Assembly: GCA_003952965.2 (NCBI GenBank)
Contig: CM025851.1
Coordinates: 9,651,647-9,715,646, forward strand
Source of the DNA: Morella rubra
Taxonomy: Eukaryota > Streptophyta > Magnoliopsida > Fagales > Myricaceae
Direction of reading: 5' to 3'
Length of the DNA stretch: 64,000 nt
Every line of letters starts with the position of its first letter. Within the stretch, counting starts at the first letter, position 1. The position numbers and the translations under genes are program-made. Below the pieces are notes generated by a model, which saw nothing but the letters and a program-made list of their open reading frames with translations, was not told the origin of the DNA and made no database searches. Below, piece after piece: positions 23,982 to 36,456 of the stretch.

Positions 23982-24159
23982 NNNNNNNNNNNNNNNNNNN
24001 NNNNNNNNNNNNNNNNNNNNNNNNNNNNNNNNNNNNNNNNNNNNNNNNNNNNNNNNNNNNNNNNNNNNNNNNNNNNNNNNNNNNNNNNNNNNNNNNNNNN
24101 NNNNNNNNNNNNNNNNNNNNNNNNNNNNNNNNNNNNNNNNNNNNNNNNNNNNNNNNNNN
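23982..24159. other. Assembly gap (N run)
   Basis: 178 bases of N. Sequence on either side cannot be assumed continuous. Confidence 1.
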
Positions 24160-25862
24160 GATAAGTGACTTATCCATGAGCTTCATGAAACCAGTAGGGT
24201 TTTCAGTTTTGGAAGGGTTGAATCCCTTGATTTTCAAATCTCAATTTTGCCTCCCCAAATCCGAATAATTGCACCCATCTCGCCTAAAATCTCACCATGT
24301 TCAAATCCTATTGTGGTTGAAAGATGTATTTCGGCTATTATTCAAAAATCGATACTCAAGGTTGTGTTTTCCCTCTCTACCTCTCTTTTTTGAAGCTCTC
24401 TTTCTCTCTCTCTCTAGCCATTGGAGACGCAGAATCACAGGGGCTGGGTAATTTTGGAGGTAGGTATGATCTAATCTTTGGTTGGGGTCAAGCTCCTTTG
24501 GTTTGATTTTGGGTTATATCGTTTTATAGATAACATTGGAGAGCCTAATCCTTTAGTAGTAGGCAATTCTTTTGCGACTTCGTTGATGCGTTTCAGTGAG
24601 TATTTTCTTCGAGTTTATAATTATGATGAAGTTTTGAATTTGAGATTTCTAGATTTTTTAGATTATTTTAGGCCGCTATAGAATAATAATAGGTGAGATT
24701 TGAGAAGTTTTCATGTTAGCATATTTTTATAGATTGAATAGGGCTTCAAATGATAGAAGTTTTGTCAACTCAATCATATGGGGTTGCTGGAATTTCATCT
24801 TTTGGGTTTATATTGAAGAGATTTGTAGATTAAAATAAGAAATAATGTATTAAGGGTTGTTCAGGTTTACATCATAGTTATTTGATAGTTTCTAAGGCTA
24901 GAGTATTCTAAAAGAGATGCTTTAAAACACTATGTTGGTGTTGATGACTGGTGTTTAAATTTATTTAGGTTCTGGTTGATTGTTCAACAATCTTTTGAGC
25001 AATTTTAAGGTACGGGTTAAGCTTTTGAGGTAAGTAGTCCAATAATGTGATTTTATGAAATTCTTGTATTGTGGAAAAGATGAGATTTTACATGCACATC
25101 GTATTTTATATGGTTTGATGTGTTATATGGGGAAATTGAACAGATTTTGATTAAAATGAGGTTTCGTGAACTTTTTGAAAAGTTTGGCTTGGTTTGTTGA
25201 AAGGTTGAATCTTGTATTGTGAGCATACAATAAAACTATCCTTGTGCTTGTAACTATTAGGGTCTTTGTAACTTTGATGATTTCACTATGTTGTTTGGCC
25301 TGTGATATTTTTGTTATAATTTATGTTTTAAGTTTAGTATAGCCTACTATTTTTTTTTTTTTTAAGTATTGGTTATGATTATAAAAATGTCATTTTTGCC
25401 TACCCCACTGATTTGTTACTTACTGAGCTAGTTGTAGCTCACCACTTACTTCATATCTTCCAAATTTAGCTATTGGTGGCAACGAGTAGTAGGAGATCTC
25501 GAGTGGTAGTTTTTGAGAAAGTTGCAGGATTATCGAATAATGAGTCTTCTGAAGATCTTGATGCTTCAATTTGGAGACTTTAGTAGTTTTATTTTATTTG
25601 GGAAGAACTGTTTTTTTTGGATTCTATGTTAAATGTTGAATTTGAGGATCTTGGAGTAGTGTTATGACTAAAGTTTTGGGTTACATAGTTCTTCTTATAT
25701 TTTTGTTGGATTCTGAGTTTGAATTATTATATTTAAGAGATGGAATATATGTTATTTTTGTGTTTTACTTGGTTGGAAAAATTGCTTGTAAGCAAGGTAG
25801 ATAGTCCCATTTTTCAAGCGGAACTCTGTCTGTTTGAACTTTTGGGTCGAGGTGTTACACAA
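24160..25862 (+). mobile_element. Possible chromovirus-type LTR remnant
   Basis: No gene recognised. Features that suggest the LTR of a Tekay/Del-like gypsy element are a CT-rich leader near 24370-24420, 'ttacttactgagctagttgt' near 25421, and an end reading 'ggtcgaggtgttaca'. The left end is lost in the gap. Some of it could instead be an old gene leader plus intron. Confidence 0.35.
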
Positions 25863-26375
25863 TTTCTATTACTTTGTATGATTTGCTAGACATTCTGTAA
25901 CGTGATTTTATTCATTTATTTGGATGAGATTGAAAATTGAAGAGGATAGTTTGATAAATCTCTTGCTCTTATTTCTTGTTTTGTTGTTGGCACTGGGCAC
26001 AACAAAACCTTGAATTTATCAAAGATTTTCATCATCTAAGTGTTACATGAATTTTGGTTGATGCTTCATGAGGTTATTTTTCTATTAGGACCTGACATGT
26101 TTACTTGAGCTTATATTTGCATATTTAGTTTTATTAATGCCTTTATTGGATTAATAAAATAAGAGTTATGCCCAAAAAACTAGTAAATGGTGGAAGTAAT
26201 GGATGTTTAGACCTATAACCCGAGTGTTTGATAATTTGACTATGTGAACCTATTTTATTTTGGCTACTGTGTTGGAATTATATTTTTAAGTCTTGATAAA
26301 ATTTTAATCTCATTTGAACATCCTTTGAATCATTTAATTTTTAGAAAACAAATAGTTCATGATTTAACTTACATA

Positions 26376-26514
26376 GCGTTTGTTTAACAAAATTTTAATA
26401 AAATTTTACTTTTACAAACACACTTCAAAATTTTACTTTTACTTTTATCACTCATTCACCAATTCCAATGCTATTTCTTTTTTAACACCAACACAAAATT
26501 TTACAAACAAACGC
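26376..26514. mobile_element. MITE in the gypsy 5' LTR
   Basis: The ends are inverted (GCGTTTGTTT and AAACAAACGC). It is absent from the equivalent place in the 3' LTR (about 41480), which gives the empty site for comparison. Confidence 0.65.
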
Positions 26515-26658
26515 ACTGTTACTCTTCAAAACATAATCACAAACCCGAGACTCTCCAAGCTCAATCATACATTCTATTTTTAATAAATATTTCACTGTGA
26601 ATCTAATACTTCCATTTTGCATCCTATTTTCATTAACATAAAAATCGAAAAAGAATTT

Positions 26659-29258
26659 TGTAAATCCTAGGATTAAGGCAACCCAAGAGGGGGGTGAATT
26701 GGGTTTCAAAACTTTTTCGAAACTCACCCTTTAGAAAGTGTTTGCTAGTTATAAGTCTCACAAAGATAAGTGATTGCAATAAAAGATTAAACACAAGAAT
26801 ATATATTGCAACTTAAATAGAGAAATAAAACTTAGAATAGGAAACTAATAGCACAATGTAATGAGATAAGGGAAGAGAAGCAAACACAAGATTTTTAGGT
26901 GGTTCGGCAAACCCGCCTACATCCACCCCTCAAGCTCCTTTACCGAGCCTTGAGGTTTTTCCACTATGCTCCTTCAACCAAGGGAGAGCCTTCCTTACAC
27001 TTGAGCTTGAGAAACACCTCTTCAAGCCTCAAGAACGAGTTTGAGAACAAACTCTCTAAACTCCTTTTGATGAACAAACCTCACCAAAAGGAAACAAGAG
27101 AATCACTATCTTAATAGTGTATGGGTGTTAGCCCAAGGTTGTTCTTACAAACAATCCGTCTTGATTTTGATGATAACAAAGTTTTCAAACTTGTTTTAAA
27201 TCCTTTAAGATTTTTTATTGAGATTCCTTTTCTAGATCATTACTCGTGTTAATTGATCATCCTTTATAATGCATATGTAAATTTGTTTTAAGAACCATTG
27301 AAGTGGTAGTAGTTGTTGTTAAAACTCAAAATTTTTATGTCTAAGTGTTGGAAGTGTCGACACATTGGACCATGGTGTCGACACATTGAACTAACACCCG
27401 AGACAAACCATTTTGACTAAGTGTTGGAAGTGTCGACACAACCCCGAGAGTTTAACACCCACCAACGTGATTTTTTGACTAAGTGTTGGAAGTGTCGACA
27501 CATTGGACCATTAGTGTCGACACATTGAACTAACACCCGAGATTTTTTTTTCAGACTAAGTTTAATGTGTCAGCACATACAATCATGTGTCGACACATTG
27601 TGTTATTTTGCAGATTTCGTTGAGCAACGTTAACTTATTCAAAAAGGTATCCAAATGTCTCAAATGACCTCCAACGGCACTCTAGCTTTACAAGAAGACC
27701 CTTGGTGCCCTAGAAGCTTTAAATAGAAGAAGATGGAGAGAGAAAAGATAAGAAGTGTGCGCCATTAACTCTAGCCCTAAATTCTAGAGAGAGAAAAAGC
27801 TTTCAAAGAGAAAGGAAGCTCCACCATCCAAGAAAGCTCGTACTTCCACTTGAAAATACTGTAGTTCTCTTGCAAATCTTGTCTCTTTGCACACCTCAGT
27901 ACCTCACACTTGTTTATTCAGCTTAAAGAGCTTGTACTAAGATTCTCTTTGTACCCATTCTTGAAAAACACGTGAGTGTTTGTGAAAAACACTTGTCTTA
28001 CTTGTTGGGTAAAAGAAATCCTCGAGATTGTGAGGATTTGAGAGAGTGAGCTAAAGTGTAAGCTCAAAAACACTTGTAAAGGTTACTTAGCACCCGTGAA
28101 GCTAAGGTGTACTTACTATTTGGAAAATAGTGAAGGAAGCCCAAGGAAGTCAATAGCCTTGGGGTGGACGTAGGCAAGTGTTGGCCGAACCACCTAAAAG
28201 ATACGGTGTCATCTCTCTATCCTTATCTTCATTTACTTGTTGCAACTGTTTGTCTTTTCTCTTATTCTCTATATTAGTCCTTGATTAAATAGATTCAGTT
28301 TTCTGCTCCTTAGATCTGTTTCGTGTATATTGGGTTTAAAAAGAAAAAGGAAGAAAAGTTTTATAAAACCCAATTCACCCCCCCCTCTTGGGTTGTTTTT
28401 GACCTCTCAATGGGGATGAACAAAAATGCTCACTAAAACTCCCTTGATGGAGTAGATATTACAATGAGAAATTTCTATCTCTTAAGCTTCACACAACAAC
28501 AAGGATGTGAAAGTGTTGATTATGTGTGAATGATGTTTGAACAAGGATTGAAAGGTTTTAGATCACTCTTAGCTTTGGCAAAATGATTTAAGTTGTTCAG
28601 GAACTTTTAAAAGTGGTAGGAATGGCTTTATATAGGCCTCATAAGAAAAATAGCCGTTGGAGTCGAGCTGTAAAAAACTCTCGATGAACCGGTCGACCGC
28701 TACATGAACCGGTCGACCACTGCAGGTTAACGTTACACAACGGTCATAATGTCAAAAGTTAGAACGGTTCTTTTTTAAACTTTTTCAAACCAACGGTCGA
28801 CCGCTATACCAAGCGGTCGAAGACCGGTCGACCGCTACATGAGCCGGTCGACCTCCTCAACTTAAGCACATGATCCGGTTGTTTTAAAAACACGATTTTG
28901 ACCAACTTAAAATACCCAATTTTAAAGACTAACTTCCCATAAGTATATAAAAGGTTTGGGAGTTTGATTGGGATATTTTAAAGCCATTTAAAAATATTTT
29001 TAAATCTTCAAAACAAGAGGTAAAACATTTCATGCAAATTTTGAAGAAATATGCAAGTGTGTGGTTCAAATCCTTGTTAAAGATGAAGACTTAGAGTTAC
29101 AAAGATTACCCTAGCATCTTGAGTCTTCACTTTAAGAGCACTTCCATTGAAGGAGATGTTACTTGATCGCTTCGTGCTCATTTTGGATCCGCTTTGCTTC
29201 ACATCTCAATTACTTCTATTGTTATCATCAAAACATTGATTGTGACTAAAAGCCAACA
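26659..29258 (-). mobile_element. Solo LTR, family A, copy 1 (hosts a nested solo LTR)
   Basis: On the minus strand it starts TGTTGGCTTTTAGTCACAA and ends near 'cccaattcacccccctcttg' and TTTACA. The target duplication AATTT is exact at 26654-26658 and 29259-29263. Without the nested insertion it is about 1.31 kb. Copy 2 is at 53365-54615. Contains clustered GGTCGACCG palindromes at 28685-28855. Confidence 0.85.
27126..28409 (+). mobile_element. Solo LTR, family B, copy 1
   Basis: Starts TGTTAGCCCAAGGTTGTT and ends TTTGACCTCTCA. The exact 5-bp target duplication ATGGG is at 27121-27125 and 28410-28414. Three tandem-like blocks around 'gtgttggaagtgtcgacaca' lie at 27340-27600. It is inserted in family A copy 1. 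The opposite-strand copy is at 35175-36456. Confidence 0.9.
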
Positions 29259-29432
29259 AATTTTACATAGCATTTTACTTCATCATTTTTCTCATACATC
29301 ATATATTTTACAATAAACCTTCACAAATACTTTGATAATCATTTGTTCTTGTGGAATACGATCTTGGAATTATCCTTGATACAACTTAACACTTTTACAC
29401 ATGGAATCACATTTGAGACCACGTTAAGTTTT

Positions 29433-29450
29433 TGGCGTCGTTGCCGGGGA
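29433..29450 (+). promoter_or_regulatory. Primer binding site, tRNA-Asp type
   Basis: TGGCGTCGTTGCCGGGGA matches the complement of the 3' end of plant tRNA-Asp at 17 of 18 bases (T for C at position 6). Athila-type gypsy elements use this primer. It lies 6 bp after the LTR end. Confidence 0.85.
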
Positions 29451-29601
29451 CAATTGGTGTCATCAAAGTATTTTTCTGATCGCTAAGAGGATGTTTATAG
29501 AGTTGTGAACCTCTTCATAGCCTGAGTGATATATATTTCCTCTCATTTAACTTTTTTGCTTTTATCTTTTATTTTATTTTATTTATCTTTTTTGAGTTTG
29601 T

Positions 29602-30423
29602 ATGTCTGGTTGGGCTAGAGATAGCACATTTAGACTTGTTAGGACAAAATCATTAACCTCATCATTGGGTGCATATGTTTCACTTGAATCATTATCTGAC
29701 ACTCATAACATCAAGGCTGAAAATGAACATCATGATAGGAAAATGGTAAATCATAACAAAACCCTTAGAGAATACTTGCAGCCTGTTAGGACCAGCCCAC
29801 CATCTTGCATTATTCAACCTTTGAATGCAAATACTTTTATATTCCATTGCTACCACACTTTCATGGCATGGAATCTGAACCCCTATTTGCATATCAAAGA
29901 GTTTGAAGAAGTGTGTTCTACATTTATGGATAGAATATGCATTGAACAAGTCATAAGATTAAAATTGTTTCCATTTTCTTTAAAAGACGAGGCTAAGACA
30001 TGGTTTAATTCTTTAAGACCAAGATCCATTAGGACTTGGCAAGAAATACAAACTGAATTTTTAAAGAAATTTTTTCCCATGAATAGAACCAATGCCTTGA
30101 AAAGACAAATCATAAATTTTTGCCAAAAGGACGAGGAAACATTTTATCATTGTAAGGAACGATTCAAAGAACTTTTAAATGGATGTCCTCACCATGGGTA
30201 TGAGAATTGGAGGTTCATTAATGTTTTCTATAAGGGGTTGCAAGTAAAAATGAGGCAATTTGTAGAAACCATGTGCAATGGTGAGTTCTTCAACAAAGAG
30301 CCTGTGGAAGCCTTTGATTGTTTTGATTATTTGGCTGAAAATGCCCAATCTTGGTATGTTTCTGACTTGTATGATATATCTGAAAATAAAAAATGTGTTA
30401 GTGGGGTGGTAAATATCATTTGA
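29602..30423 (+). pseudogene. Gypsy gag (Athila-like), open but isolated
   Basis: 273 codons. Gag forms the retrotransposon particle. A retrotransposon gag domain covers residues about 100-230, with LKLFPFSLKDEAKTWFNSL and WQEIQTEFLKKFFP typical of plant gypsy Gag. The frame stops at 30421-30423, well before the protease, and the following sequence to 31380 (capsid tail and zinc-knuckle region) is full of stops, so the polyprotein is dead. Confidence 0.8.
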
Positions 30424-31383
30424 AAAAGCTGATGATTTAAATGCTAGACTTGCATTGATTTCTAAAAGTTAGATTTCATTGAGCTTAAAAAAGTAAATGA
30501 GATGCATTTATTACCATCATCTTCTTGAAAATGTAGCATATGTGAGGATCCAAGGCGTGTGACGAGTGCATGCTCAACAATTCCTGCTTTTAAGGAAGTT
30601 TTGCTTAATCAATCCAACCCTATGTATATGATTTCTAAGAATTTTTTTGGACCTTATTTTAATACTTACAATGTAGGTTGGAGAAGTCATCCAAATTTCA
30701 GTTGAAAAAATGAGCAATTTGGGTCATCTACACAGGGACAAAGTCAGTACTCCCTATGCAACAGTTGGCCAAGGCTCGAGACCCTCTCATTTTACAAATC
30801 AGCCCCCTTCAATGTAGAAAAAAGGGAGTGGAAGACCATGATCAACAACCAAAACTCTCAGGCCATCAACGGCATCAAAGGGACCCTTACTAGAGTAACC
30901 ACTACTTTGAGTAACCAAGAGAAGGACAAATTCTCAACTCAACCCCAACCCAATCCACAAAAGGCAAAGTCAACCATCTCAAAATAATGGTGAAAGGGCC
31001 AATGTGAAATCAGTGAAAGCCATTAAAATTTTGAGGAATGGTAGGGTTGTGGAAATCCTTATCCATAGTGCAGAAAGTTTAGGTAAAAAAGCTAACCCTC
31101 CTCTAGTTAGTGGTGAGTCAAGCACTTTAATTCAAATAATGATCCATATCGTTTGCTTTCTTTGCATAAAGAAAAACAACATGCTGAAATCCTAGAAATT
31201 TTTAAGCAAGTTAGGATTAACATTCCACTTCTTGATGCTATTAAATAAATTCCTGCATATGCTAAGTTTCTAAGGGATTAATACACTGTGAAATGCAAAC
31301 TAAGTGTGCAGAAAAAAGCTTTCCTCACTGAGCAAGTTTGTGCCATTATTCAAAATCATACACCAACTAAGTACAAGGATCCT

Positions 31384-31781
31384 AGGTCACTTACTATTTC
31401 ATGTGTCATTGGAAATTCTAAGATTGGTCAGGCCTTGTTAGACTTAGGTTCGGGGGTTAATTGATACCTTATAATGTGTATGAACAATTGGGGCTAGGGG
31501 AATTAAAGGCCACTTCAATCATTTTACAGCTTGCCGATAGATCTACAAAAATTCCTAAGGGTATTCTTGAGGACTTCTTGGTCCAAGTAGATAAATTTTA
31601 TTACCCTGTAGATTTTGTGGTATTGGATACGAAGTTGTCATATCACTCAAATTCTTTACCACCTGTGATTTTAGGAAGACCTTTTCTAGCAACTTCTAAT
31701 GCCATAACTAATTGTAGGAATGGTGTTTTAATGTTGAGTTTTAGGAATATGACTTTAGAACTGAATATCTTTAATTTATGA
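31384..31781 (+). pseudogene. Gypsy aspartic protease, broken
   Basis: The active-site loop reads LLDLGSGVN (plant gypsy usually LLDLGAS) and is followed at once by a stop. The rest is open from about 31461 (IPYNVYEQLGLGELKATS) to the flap/C-terminal ILGRPFLATSNAITNCRNG. Family-typical order, between gag and RT. Confidence 0.8.
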
Positions 31782-32149
31782 AAGCAACCTCAAAAACTTG
31801 AAGACATTCAAGAAGTCAATGCATTGGAATCCCTACTTTGCTGGAAATCCATTGTTTAATTACAATTGTTATGAACATTGAGAGTATTTAGAAGACTCCC
31901 TTGATTTAATTGAGTATACTAATCAATTTTCTTCTCTTTGTGCTACAGGATATTCAAATGAGATGCAATGGAAGCTCAAATTTGAGCCAATACCAACATT
32001 ACAAGCCTTGGCACATCCTTCTAATGAAAGGACCCCAATGCTAGAATTAAAAGCCACTACCATCGGAGCTAAACTATGCCTACCTTGGACTAGAAAAATC
32101 ATTTCTAGCGGTGATTTCTGCACTGTTGACCCCTGATTAAGAGAGTAAG

Positions 32150-33219
32150 TTGTTGGAAATTTTGGCACAACACATATCAGCCATTAGTTGGTCCATTGTT
32201 GACATTAAAGGTATAAGTCCTCTTATTTTTACACATCGGATATATTTGGAAGGGGACTCAAAACCCACTAGAGAGATGCAAAGGAGACTAAACCCCACAA
32301 TGAAAGAAGTGGTAAAAAAAGAAGTCTTAAAATTGTTAGACATAGGCATCATCTATCCCATTGTTGACAGCAAATGGGTTAGTCCAATCCAAGTTGTTCC
32401 AAAAAAATATGGTATAACTGTGGTGGAAAATAACAAGGGAGAGTTGGTGCCTACTAGAGAGACCACAAGCTGGAGGCTGTGTGTAGACTATAGGAAATTA
32501 AATGCCGCCTCTGGGAAGGACTATTTCCCTCTTATCCAGATTTTAGAAAAAGTGGTGGGGCATGAATATTATTGTTTTTTAGATTGTTTCTCTAGCTACT
32601 ATCAAATAGAAATAGCCCTGGAGGATTAAGATAATACTACCTTTATTTGTCCTTTTGGGACTATTGCCTTCAAAAGAATGTCATTTGGGATATGTAGGCT
32701 ATGTTTGGCTAATTCTCAAAAAAAATTTCAAAAATTTTTCACAATCACTTTTTCATCAATTCCAATACTTTTTTACAAATTCTAATAACTTTTTACAAAC
32801 TCCAACAATTTTTAACAAACTTTTAACCAATCCCAAGAGAATCTACACTACCTCCAACAAAAATAAACACAAAAAATGTTTTAAAACCAAACCAAACCAA
32901 ACATAGCCCTTATGCCCCGGTCACTTTTCAAAGGTGCATGCTAAGCATTTTCAACGACTTGATTGAGGACATTGTAGAGGTTTTCATGGATGATTTTTTA
33001 GTCTTTGGGAAAACATTTGATGCATGTTTGTCTAATTTAGAAGTTGTCTTGAAAAGATGTGAAGAAAAACAATTTTTGTTAAATTGGAAAAAATTCCACT
33101 TCGTGGTGCAACAAGGGATAATTTTGGGGCATATTGTATCTTCTCGGGCCATAGGGGTAGATAAAGCGAACGTAGACTTTTCAAATTTGTTTGCACTTAA
33201 AAGAGTGAAAGATGTTTGA
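32150..33219 (+). pseudogene. Gypsy reverse transcriptase, split by a MITE
   Basis: The first half (32150-32629) has the palm entry WVSPIQVVPKK and WRLCVDYRKLN. The second half (32911-33219) has the catalytic FMDD in VEVFMDDFLVFGK. A stop at 32627-32629 and the MITE at 32697-32908 separate them. Confidence 0.85.
32697..32908. mobile_element. MITE inside the gypsy RT
   Basis: 212 bp with perfect 12-bp inverted ends, GGCTATGTTTGG and CCAAACATAGCC. It separates RT codons SFGIC from APVTFQRC, so the empty site is readable. The flanks suggest a damaged TTA-type target (GTA at left, TTA one base in at right), consistent with a Tourist-like MITE. Confidence 0.8.
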
Positions 33220-33790
33220 TCTTTTTTAGGGCATGCTAGTTTTTATAGAAGGTTCATAAAGAATTTTAGCTTTATCTCTAAGCCTCTTTGTCAACTTTTA
33301 ATGCAGTAAGTCAAGTTTGAATGAACTAAAGAGTGTAAAAATTGCTTTGATCAATTAAAAAAATTTCTCACCACTGCACCTATCATTCAATCCCCTAACT
33401 AGTCACTTCCTTTTGAAATATTGTGTGATGCAAGTGACTTTGCTGTAGGGATTGCACTTCGACAGCGAAGAGATAAGCTACCATATGTCATATACTATGC
33501 TAGCAAAACTTTAAATGCTACACAAAAGAATTATTTCACCACAGAAAAGAATGACTAGCTATAGTCTTTTCATTGGATAAGTTTAGATCATATCTTCTTG
33601 GTTCACTTGCCATAATATTCACTGATCAATTAGCTTTGAAATTTTTATTTTCAAAAAAGGACACCAAACTGAGGTTGAAAAGATGGATACTCCTATTATA
33701 AGAATTTGATCTCAAAATAAAAGACAAAAAGGTAGTGGAAAATGTGGTGGTAGATTATCTTTCTTGGCTTGCACTTGAAGTTTCTGAGTA
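33220..33790 (+). pseudogene. Gypsy RNase H, broken
   Basis: Reads FEILCDASDFAVGIALRQ, YYASKTLNATQKNY, then FTDQLALKFL and VVDYLSWL, typical of Ty3/gypsy RNase H after RT. Several stops are present (for example TGA at 33217-33219 and stops near 33550 and 33700). Confidence 0.8.
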
Positions 33791-33899
33791 GTTTCCTTTA
33801 ATTTTCGATTATTTTCCAGATGAACAATTATTTTCAATTGACACTTTACCATGGTATGCTAACCTTGTGAATTTCTTGGTTACAGGAAAAACTCCACCT

Positions 33900-35065
33900 C
33901 ATTGGAATGCTTAAGGAATCAAAAGCTTGAAAACTGAAGCTAAGTATTTATTTTACGATGATCCCTACCTTTTTAAGTATTGTTCAGATCAAATCATTAG
34001 GAAGTATGTGCCTAATAGTGATATTTCTGGTGTCTTAAATTTTTTCCATACGGAAGCTTGTGGTGGGCATTTTTCAACCCACAAAACAGTGGCTAAAATT
34101 CTTCAAAGTGGATTTTATTTTCCAACTATGTTCAAGGATACTTTTAGTTTTTGTAAAGCTTGTGAACCTTGTCAAAAATTAGGAAGAATTACTAGGAGAA
34201 ACATGATGCCTATGCAACCTATACTAGTGATTGGAATTTTGGTTGTTGACGAATAGATTTTATGGGACCATTTCCTTCTTCTTATGCCTATTTATACGTT
34301 TTGCTTACTGTTGATTATGTTTCTAAGTGGGTTGAGGCAGTCCCTTGCAAATCTAATGACGACTAAGTTGTTTTAAAATTGTTGAAAGAAAATATTTTTG
34401 CAAGGTTTGGCATGCCTAAAGCCATAAGCAGTGATAATGACACCCACTTGTGAAACAAGCATTTTTCAGCCTTAATGAAGAAGTATGATATCCATCATAA
34501 AATCTCTACTCCTTATTATCAAACCAATGGACAATCTAAAGTATCAAATAGGGAAATTAAAAACATCCTTGAGAAAACAATTAGCCCAAACAAAACGGAT
34601 TGATGTTGGAGATTGTATGATGCCTTGTAGGCCTATAGAATAGCTTTTAAAAGCATTTTGGACATGTCTCTATATAAACTAGTGTATGGTAAGGCTTGCC
34701 ATTTGCCTATATAACTGGAACATAGGGTGTATTGGGTCATTAAGTAATGTAATTTTAACACTAATGATGTTGGTTGTGTGAGAAAATTGCAATTGTTTGA
34801 GTTAGATGAGTTATCCACATTAATGTAAGACCTTTGAGCTTGATCAACAAGTGTTATTGTACTACTCTCACTTACACTTGTTCCCTAGTAAGTTAAGGTC
34901 TTGGTGGAGTGGGTATTATGTGGTACAAAATGTTTTTTCCCATGGTGCTATAGAGATAATGAACCTCTCAATGGTAACATTTTTAAGGTTAATGGTCAAA
35001 GGCTCAAGCCTTTTATTTCTAACTTTGCACCTAAGGAATCTACTCTACATTTGCTTGATCTTAAT
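33900..35065 (+). pseudogene. Gypsy integrase, broken
   Basis: An H2C2 zinc finger occurs at about 34045-34185 (HTEACGGHFSTHKT to CKACEPCQKLG). The catalytic core follows with [20 protein letters not shown], then ARFGMPKAISSDNDTH and NREIKNILEK as the D, D, E regions. A C-terminal stretch is recognisable around 34620-34800. Stops occur at about 34254, 34362, 34453 and 34600. No chromodomain. Confidence 0.8.
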
Positions 35066-35174
35066 TAATATGGTTTCTTGATCTGTCCATTTCTTTTCAT
35101 TGTTTTCTTTTGTTCTTTTGTTCTTTAGTTTTTATTTTTATTTTTTATTTCCTTTGGCTGGACTCTTTTCAAAG

Positions 35175-36456
35175 TGAGAGGTCAAAAACAACCCAAGAGG
35201 GGGGGTGAATTGGGTTTTATAAAACTTTTCTCCCTTTTTCTTTTAAACCCAATATGCAAAGAATCCGATCTAAGGAGCAGGAGAATATATCTATATAATC
35301 AAGGACTATAATAGAGAATGAAGGGAATAGACAAACAAGTGCAACAAATAATTATCAACAATAAATGAAGATAAGGATAGAGAGATGACACCGTGACTTT
35401 TAGGTGGTTCGGCCAACACTTGCCTACGTCCACCCCCAAGGCTATTGACTTCCTTGGGCTTCCTTCACTATTTTCCAAATAGTAAGTACACCTTAGCTTC
35501 TCGGGTGCTAAGTAACCTTTATAAAGTGTTTTCGAGGTTACACTTTAACTTATTCTCTCAAATCCTTACAACCTAGAGGATTTCTTCTACCCAACAAGTA
35601 GGACAAGTGTTTTTCACAAACACTCACGTGTTTTTCAAGAATGGATACAAAGAGAATTTTAGTAAAAGCTCTTTAAGCTGAATAAACAAGTATGAGGTAC
35701 TGAGGTGTGCAAAGAGACAAGATTCACAAGAGAGCTACAGTATTTTCAGGTGGGAGTACGAGCTTTCTTGGATGGTGGAGCTTCTTTTCTCTTGAAAGCT
35801 TTTTTCTCTCTAGAAATTAGGGCAAGAGTTAATGGCGCACATTTCTTCTTTTTCTCTCTCCATCTTCTTCTATTTAAAACTTCTAGGGCACCAAGGATCT
35901 TCTTGTAAAGCTTGAGTGCCGTTGGAGGTCATTTGAGACATTTGCAAGCTTTTTGGATGATTTGGCATCGCGTCCAGGATATTTGCAAAATAATACACTG
36001 TGTCGACACTTGTGGTATGTGCTGACACATTAAACTTTGACCAAGAAAAGAAGTCTCGGGTGTTAGTTCAATATGTCAACACTTCACATACTTAGCCAAA
36101 AAATCATTTTGAATGGCCTGAAAGCAAACTCTCGGGAGTTAGTTCAATGTGTCGACATTTAGTTCAATGTGTCGACACTTCCAACACTTAGTCATAAAAA
36201 AATGTTCTTTGAACAACAACTATCCCAATTCAATGATTCTCAAAACCATTCAGAATAAAAAGATGATCATTTAACAAGACAATAGAGATCAAGTAGCTTA
36301 GAGAGACTTTATAAAGAGAGAAACTTTGATACTTGACATAAATCCTTTTAAAAGAAAGGATTGACAATGTAAAATCTAAAGTCCTTAAAAACTTAGAGAA
36401 TTTGTTATCATCAAAATCAATTGAAGATTGTTTGCAAAAACAACCTTGGGCTAACA
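35175..36456 (-). mobile_element. Solo LTR, family B, copy 2
   Basis: Reverse-strand relative of 27126-28409. The exact target duplication CAAAG is at 35170-35174 and 36457-36461. 1282 bp, nearly the same length as copy 1 (1284 bp). Confidence 0.9.

Larger units (their letters stand above)
26204..29426 (+). repeat. Gypsy 5' LTR (partial), carrying nested insertions
   Basis: Matches 41320-41782 from 'cccgagtgtttgataatttg' to 'cacatttgagaccacgtta'. It is split by a MITE (26376-26514) and by a solo LTR (26659-29258) that itself contains another. Without these it is about 465 bp. The end reads GTTA (CA expected), just before the primer site. Confidence 0.75.

Noticed and set aside
23956-24237. 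Minus-strand ORF across the N run
   Set aside because: Most of it is unknown sequence.
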